DNA from: Rubellicoccus peritrichatus
Lineage (GTDB): Bacteria > Verrucomicrobiota > Verrucomicrobiia > Opitutales > Cerasicoccaceae
Direction of reading: 5' to 3'
DNA length: 64,000 bases
Assembly (NCBI RefSeq): GCF_033100135.1
Contig: NZ_CP136920.1
Coordinates: forward strand, 5,327,001-5,391,000
Notes under the pieces: generated by a model
Database searches by the model: none
What the model saw: the letters and a program-made list of their open reading frames with translations, nothing else
What the model was told of the DNA's origin: nothing
Shown: positions 59,566-64,000 of the stretch, piece after piece
How the letters are laid out: each line of letters starts with the position of its first letter
How positions within the stretch are numbered: position 1 is the first letter of the stretch
Made by a program: the position numbers and the translations under genes

Positions 59566-61524
59566 TTACTTCTTCTCGTCGTCGACTACTTCAAAGTCGG
59601 CATCGACCACATCGTCATCCTGCTTCGGCTGTTCGGGAGCTGGACCAGCACCAGCGGCGCCAGCCATATCAGGCCCCGGACCAGCGGCACCTTCCGGGCC
59701 TCCCTGCTGGCTGTAAAGATCCTGAGCGATTGCTGAGAAAGCTTCGTTGATCTTGTTGGCGGCTGCTTCGAGCTCTTCCTTAGAAGCATCCTGATTTTCG
59801 AGAACTTTCTTGCCATCAGCAACAGCGGCTTCGACAGGTGCCTTTTTGTCAGCATCCAGCTTGTCACCGACTTCGCCGAGTGACTTTTCGGTCTGGAAAA
59901 CCAAATTGTCCAACTGATTGCGTGCTTCGACCGACTCCTTGCGGGCCTTGTCTTCAGCTTCGTGCATTTCAGCTTCCTTCTTGGCCTTTTCGATCTCGTC
60001 TTCCGACAGACCTGAGCTGTTAGTGATGGAAATATGCTGTTCCTTGCCGGTGCCCTTGTCCTTGGCGGACACGTTAAGGATACCATTGGCGTCGATGTCG
60101 AAGGTTACTTCGATCTGTGGCATACCACGTGGTGCCGGTGGAATCCCGTCGAGGCGGAAGTTGCCGAGCATCTTGTTCTGGTCAGCCATGGGGCGTTCGC
60201 CCTGAAGCACCTTGATATCAACAGCTGTCTGCTGGTCAGCGTAAGTTGAGAAAGTCTGTGACTTCTTGCTTGGGATCGTCGTGTTACGCTCGATCATGGC
60301 AGTGGCAACGCCACCTGCGGTTTCGATCGCAAGCGTCAACGGTGTAACGTCGAGCAAAAGAACATCGCGGACATCACCTTGAAGCACCCCACCCTGAATT
60401 GCAGCGCCAATGGCAACCACTTCGTCAGGGTTCACGCCCTTGTGTGGATCTTTACCTGCGAGTTTCTTCGCCGTTTCAACGATCAAAGGCATACGGGTCA
60501 TACCACCAACGAGCACAAGGTCGTCGATTTCGCTGGCGGAAACACCGGCATCCTTCATACATGCCTGAACCGGGCCTTCGGTGCGACGAGCGAGATCGCC
60601 AGTCAATTGCTCCAGCTTTGAACGGGTAAGCTCAACATTAAGGTGCTTTGGACCTGTTTCGTCTGCTGTAATAAAAGGCAGATTGATGTCCGTGGACTGC
60701 GCACTCGAAAGCGCAATCTTAGCTTTTTCAGCTTCTTCCTTCAGACGCTGCTTCGCCATTGGATCAGCCAAAAGGTCAACCTGGGTAGAGTTCTGTGATT
60801 GGAACTCTTCGTTGAGCCATGTAATCAAGAGTGAGTCAAAGTTGTCACCACCGAGGTGTGTGTCACCATTGGTTGCTTTCACTTCAAAAACGCCATCACC
60901 GATTTCAAGAATGGAGATGTCAAAAGTGCCACCACCGAGGTCATAAACTGCGATCGTTTCGTCAGCCTTCTTATCCAGACCGTAAGCGAGTGATGCAGCG
61001 GTTGGCTCGTTGATGATACGAAGCACTTCCAAACCAGCAATCTTGCCAGCGTCCTTAGTGGCCTGACGCTGGGCGTCGTTGAAGTAAGCTGGCACAGTTA
61101 CAACTGCCTGCTCAACACTTTCGCCAAGATAGGCTTCCGCATCCGCCTTGAGCTTCTGCAAAATCATCGCAGAGATCTGCTCAGGCGCAAACTGCTCCTG
61201 CTTGCCGTTGACGGTAGCTTCAATTGCAGCGTCACCGTTTTTGCCTTCGACAACCTTATAAGGAAGCTGCTTGGCTTCTTCAGTCGATTCGCTGAACTTG
61301 CGGCCAATCAAACGCTTGGCCGAGAAAATGGTATTCTGTGGATTGGTAACAGCCTGGCGCTTGGCCGACTGACCAACAAGGCGTTCTCCGTTCTTTGCAA
61401 ATGCAACAACAGACGGCGTTGTGCGCTGCCCTTCGCTATTTGGGATCACGGTAGGCTCGCCGCCTTCCATGACGGACATACATGAATTGGTGGTACCGAG
61501 GTCGATTCCTAAAACTTTTGCCAT
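59566..61524 (-). CDS. dnaK: Chaperone DnaK (Hsp70)
   Basis: 652 residues from ATG at 61524 (a longer frame to 61542 adds six nonhomologous residues). [52 protein letters not shown] and [10 protein letters not shown] form the ATPase; the substrate domain follows and the tail [14 protein letters not shown] is typical. ATP-driven folding with DnaJ and GrpE, neither in this window. Same strand as groES-groEL. Confidence 0.98.
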   Translation of the reverse strand: MAKVLGIDLGTTNSCMSVMEGGEPTVIPNSEGQRTTPSVVAFAKNGERLVGQSAKRQAVTNPQNTIFSAKRLIGRKFSESTEEAKQLPYKVVEGKNGDAAIEATVNGKQEQFAPEQISAMILQKLKADAEAYLGESVEQAVVTVPAYFNDAQRQATKDAGKIAGLEVLRIINEPTAASLAYGLDKKADETIAVYDLGGGTFDISILEIGDGVFEVKATNGDTHLGGDNFDSLLITWLNEEFQSQNSTQVDLLADPMAKQRLKEEAEKAKIALSSAQSTDINLPFITADETGPKHLNVELTRSKLEQLTGDLARRTEGPVQACMKDAGVSASEIDDLVLVGGMTRMPLIVETAKKLAGKDPHKGVNPDEVVAIGAAIQGGVLQGDVRDVLLLDVTPLTLAIETAGGVATAMIERNTTIPSKKSQTFSTYADQQTAVDIKVLQGERPMADQNKMLGNFRLDGIPPAPRGMPQIEVTFDIDANGILNVSAKDKGTGKEQHISITNSSGLSEDEIEKAKKEAEMHEAEDKARKESVEARNQLDNLVFQTEKSLGEVGDKLDADKKAPVEAAVADGKKVLENQDASKEELEAAANKINEAFSAIAQDLYSQQGGPEGAAGPGPDMAGAAGAGPAPEQPKQDDDVVDADFEVVDDEKK

Positions 61525-61810
61525 GCCAGCTACAATGCACATCTTGCGCCAAGTCGATATTCAATTCATAAGTCACTACTAATCAATTATTTAAATTAAA
61601 TCCACAAAGATTTTTTGGTCATTCAATCGCTCCAAGCTGACTCATAATGTCACACCTGTCACACTCTATGCACAGCCCCTGAGTCACACGTCACACTGAA
61701 TTGAGAGAGGATTTTAACTGAATTCGGTTATTAGTGCTCTAGGTTCTACCAATCACCAGGATCGCAAAGTACTTGCGTTTGATCCAATCCCACGACCTGA
61801 TCGAAGCAAA

Positions 61811-62644
61811 ATGTCACCAGAAGCGCTCAAAGTCGTAGGAGTTGTCATCATATTTGTTGTCGCCTTGTTGGGTGGATGGCTCCCTGCGCTTTTCCGCAAA
61901 TCAACAAAAGCAGCCACATTTTTCTCTCTGGGAAATGCCTTTGCAGGAGGCGTTTTTCTGGGAGCAGGCATGCTGCACATGCTTCCACACGCGGCAGAAA
62001 CTTTTAATCACATGGCTGACGCCCATGCAGGACACCATGTGCATGCAACCCCTTGGGCATTCATTTTAGCCAGCGCAGGAATCCTTCTGATTCTATTGAT
62101 AGAAAAAGTAATCCCGACGCGACGTGATTTTGACGAGACTTTCATGATCGATGAAGTCGTTGGTGAAAGTTGCCATAAGCATGCTCATGGCAACCATCTG
62201 CACGGAGCAACTTATCCTACGATTCTTCTCGCCGCCCTTTCCGTCCATGCACTCTTCGCTGGCATTGCCATGGGAGCAGAATCCGGTGTTAAAGAGATTG
62301 CTGCAATCCTCCTCGCGATTCTCGCACACAAGCTGGTGGAAAGTTTTGCCCTGGGAGTGACACTGGCTGGCAGTGAGTATCGCAGGAAAACCATCATACG
62401 ACTGATCATTATTTTCGCCTTAATGACACCTATCGGAGTCCTTTTAGGCGCAAGTATCATGAATATGGTTGATGGGCATTCCCGAGAGCTGGCTGGTGCG
62501 ATCTTCAACTCAATTGCCGCTGGCACTTTTATTTATATCGCAACAATGGACATATTAAATGAGGAATTTCACAGACCACAAATGCGCTGGCAGAAGTTCA
62601 CTCTTGTCCTCGTCGGGTTTATTGCGATGTCACTGATCCACTAA
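61811..62644 (+). CDS. ZIP-family metal transporter
   Basis: 277 residues with eight helices. A His-rich loop ([11 protein letters not shown] and [12 protein letters not shown]) lies between helices 2-4. The metal site residues are in [14 protein letters not shown] and [15 protein letters not shown] proteins bring Zn or related metals into the cytoplasm. Its stop overlaps the stop of the convergent kinase gene, so termination is read through both strands there. ATG at 61811. Confidence 0.9.
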   Translation: MSPEALKVVGVVIIFVVALLGGWLPALFRKSTKAATFFSLGNAFAGGVFLGAGMLHMLPHAAETFNHMADAHAGHHVHATPWAFILASAGILLILLIEKVIPTRRDFDETFMIDEVVGESCHKHAHGNHLHGATYPTILLAALSVHALFAGIAMGAESGVKEIAAILLAILAHKLVESFALGVTLAGSEYRRKTIIRLIIIFALMTPIGVLLGASIMNMVDGHSRELAGAIFNSIAAGTFIYIATMDILNEEFHRPQMRWQKFTLVLVGFIAMSLIH

Positions 62645-63390
62645 CGAGCACTCTTTGCCGCATAAGCGGCGCCGATGATTCCTGCTGCATTCTCCAGAGT
62701 CGCCGTCCGCACCTCGCAAGGAGACTGCAGTTTATCCATAAACTTATCATGCTTCTTGGCAATACCGCCACCGATCAGGAAAAGCTCGGGGCGGGTCAAT
62801 GAATGGACGTATTTCAAGTATTTACTGAAATGCTTGGCCCAGGTGCCCCAACTCATATCCTCCGCACGGCGCGATGAATCGGCGGCGATTTCCTCAGCAT
62901 CCACAAATTTGCCTTTATGCTTCAGCTTTAAATGGCCCAATTCAAGGTTGGGAACGAGCTGGGATTCATGAAACATAGCAGTTCCAAGGCCGGTGCCGAC
63001 AGTTATTAAAACAGCCACCCCATTGAACCCTTTTCCGGAACCATAATGCATTTCCGCCAGACCGGCTGCATCTGCATCATTCAAAATGCGCGTAGGCTTG
63101 CCTGTTTTTGCAGTAATCGCTCCCCCAAGATCAAAACCTAGCATCGAATCATCCAGATTAGCCGCAGTAAAAATCGTGTTCTGGTGAATAACCCCCGGAA
63201 AACCGCAACCTACCTTCCCCTTCCATTTAAATGCGTCGATAATCTCATAAATAGTCTCAATGACAGCCTCAGGCGTAGCTGGCTTCGGTGTTGGTATCCT
63301 GAGGCGTTCTTCGGCAAATTCACCCGTGGCCAGATCTACTGGACAACCTTTAATACCTGAACCACCAATATCAATGCCTAGAATTTTCAC
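62641..63390 (-). CDS. ppgK: Polyphosphate glucokinase-like ROK kinase
   Basis: 249 residues. [40 protein letters not shown] and [12 protein letters not shown] make the ATP/polyphosphate site and the sugar site. The end block [15 protein letters not shown] and the lack of the ROK zinc Cys cluster fit the PpgK branch, which uses polyphosphate or ATP to phosphorylate glucose. I take GTG at 63390; a TTG at 63396 adds two residues. The stop overlaps that of the ZIP gene by 3-4 bp. Confidence 0.88.
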   Translation of the reverse strand: MKILGIDIGGSGIKGCPVDLATGEFAEERLRIPTPKPATPEAVIETIYEIIDAFKWKGKVGCGFPGVIHQNTIFTAANLDDSMLGFDLGGAITAKTGKPTRILNDADAAGLAEMHYGSGKGFNGVAVLITVGTGLGTAMFHESQLVPNLELGHLKLKHKGKFVDAEEIAADSSRRAEDMSWGTWAKHFSKYLKYVHSLTRPELFLIGGGIAKKHDKFMDKLQSPCEVRTATLENAAGIIGAAYAAKSAR

Positions 63391-63613
63391 TATCAAATGA
63401 TAAAAAAGTAACGTAATACAGTTTTATGATATACTGACACGGAATCCAAAAGGTGCCAACCCGAAACCGACGCCCAGCATGCTTTTTCATCAAAAAAAGC
63501 CCAATTGGGCATACATTCTGGGTGCAAACAATTTGCTTGAATCAATTCCATAGGAAAGATATGTTCCTCCTAAATTTCATAAACAATTCACCAATATATA
63601 AAACCTGCTCACG

Positions 63614-64000
63614 ATGAATATTATTCGTAAGATTCTGTCTACCCTCGCTGTTACAGTGCTTTTTACGGCTGTTGCTCAAGCCCAAATTAGTGAGGGAACT
63701 GTCAAAGTCTTCACTGTTAAGGGAAACGTCTCTCTCATTGACATTGAAACAAAAAAAGCGGAGCCACTACGTCGTGGAATGGAGTTCTCTGCAGGCAAAA
63801 TGGTGAGCACGGGAGAAAATTCCACTGCGCTTTTACTCTTCTCAAACGGAGCAGCTGTCAACGTCAGCGAGAAATCAACGGTAAGTGTTGATCAATTCAT
63901 TCAAGCTAAGTTTGACCCGCAACTTGGTTCCTATCTTCGTCTGACAGAAGACCCAAGCCAGTCCAAGACCGAGCTTTACGTTGAGGAAGGCACGATTGCT
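63614..64000 (+). CDS. FecR-domain exported protein (3' partial)
   Basis: The ATG at 63614 opens a frame of 129 codons that runs off the window. The signal peptide ends TAVAQA and the FecR domain begins: VKVFTVKGNVSLIDIETKK, then PLRRGMEFSAGKMVSTGENS, STALLLFSNGAAVNVSEKST. FecR here does not act as an anti-sigma factor partner as far as visible; in Verrucomicrobiota exported FecR proteins commonly are long and repeated. Full length unknown. Confidence 0.88.
   Translation, partial: MNIIRKILSTLAVTVLFTAVAQAQISEGTVKVFTVKGNVSLIDIETKKAEPLRRGMEFSAGKMVSTGENSTALLLFSNGAAVNVSEKSTVSVDQFIQAKFDPQLGSYLRLTEDPSQSKTELYVEEGTIA

Overview
The window looks like chromosome of a marine-type Verrucomicrobiota bacterium, probably Opitutae (Puniceicoccales or relatives). 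The reasons are three PEP-CTERM sorting proteins, a giant prepilin-like protein of the Verru_Chthon cassette A type, a secreted protein with a tryptophan-rich C-terminal tail, orphan sugar hydrolases, and the mixture of Gram-negative envelope genes with verrucomicrobial small proteins. Base composition is near 47-50% GC. I see no insertion sequence, prophage, CRISPR array or rRNA.

Region 1 (about 1-13.3 kb) is accessory and polysaccharide-oriented. It holds a partial secreted beta-helix protein, a GntR/LacI-type regulator, a PEP-CTERM protein, the Verru_Chthon A-like giant with an overlapping companion, a hydroxypyruvate-isomerase-like TIM barrel, and a 1080-residue secreted glycoside hydrolase. 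A 19-nt element occurs three times, once upstream of each of the last three transcription units, and suggests a small regulon. A 700-bp gene-free stretch follows.

Region 2 (14-35.5 kb) is mixed housekeeping: a ComM-type ATPase, an initiator tRNA with its own terminator, aminotransferases, a DJ-1 protein, an O-antigen-ligase-like protein, a squalene/phytoene synthase, FabD, PurH, a HemW-like radical SAM protein and an M48 protease. Among these are less ordinary genes: a stand-alone caspase-like protein, an 82-residue Cys/Gly tandem-repeat secreted protein, a His-rich HxHP protein in an operon with a GSA-aminomutase-like enzyme, and a GxxExxY protein.

Region 3 (35.8-50.7 kb) starts with an xseB-dxs operon. 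It continues with a RadC-family gene coupled to a proline-rich secreted protein, a YihY-family membrane protein, a sugar epimerase, an aldo/keto reductase, CarB, two convergent PEP-CTERM proteins and a chagasin-like inhibitor lipoprotein.

Region 4 (50.7-64 kb) has a cluster of palindromes, a divergent GH29-like alpha-L-fucosidase, a Na/Pi-cotransporter-like protein and a GT2 glycosyltransferase broken by an internal deletion. The chaperone cluster dnaK-groES-groEL follows, with a perfect 24-bp inverted repeat between dnaK and groES, then a ZIP metal transporter, a polyphosphate-glucokinase-like ROK kinase and the start of a FecR-domain protein that runs off the end.

The best candidates for something undescribed are the 19-nt element regulon, the Cys/Gly repeat protein with its HxHP neighbour, and the palindrome and repeat-phrase families in the spacers. 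None of these is proven by sequence alone.
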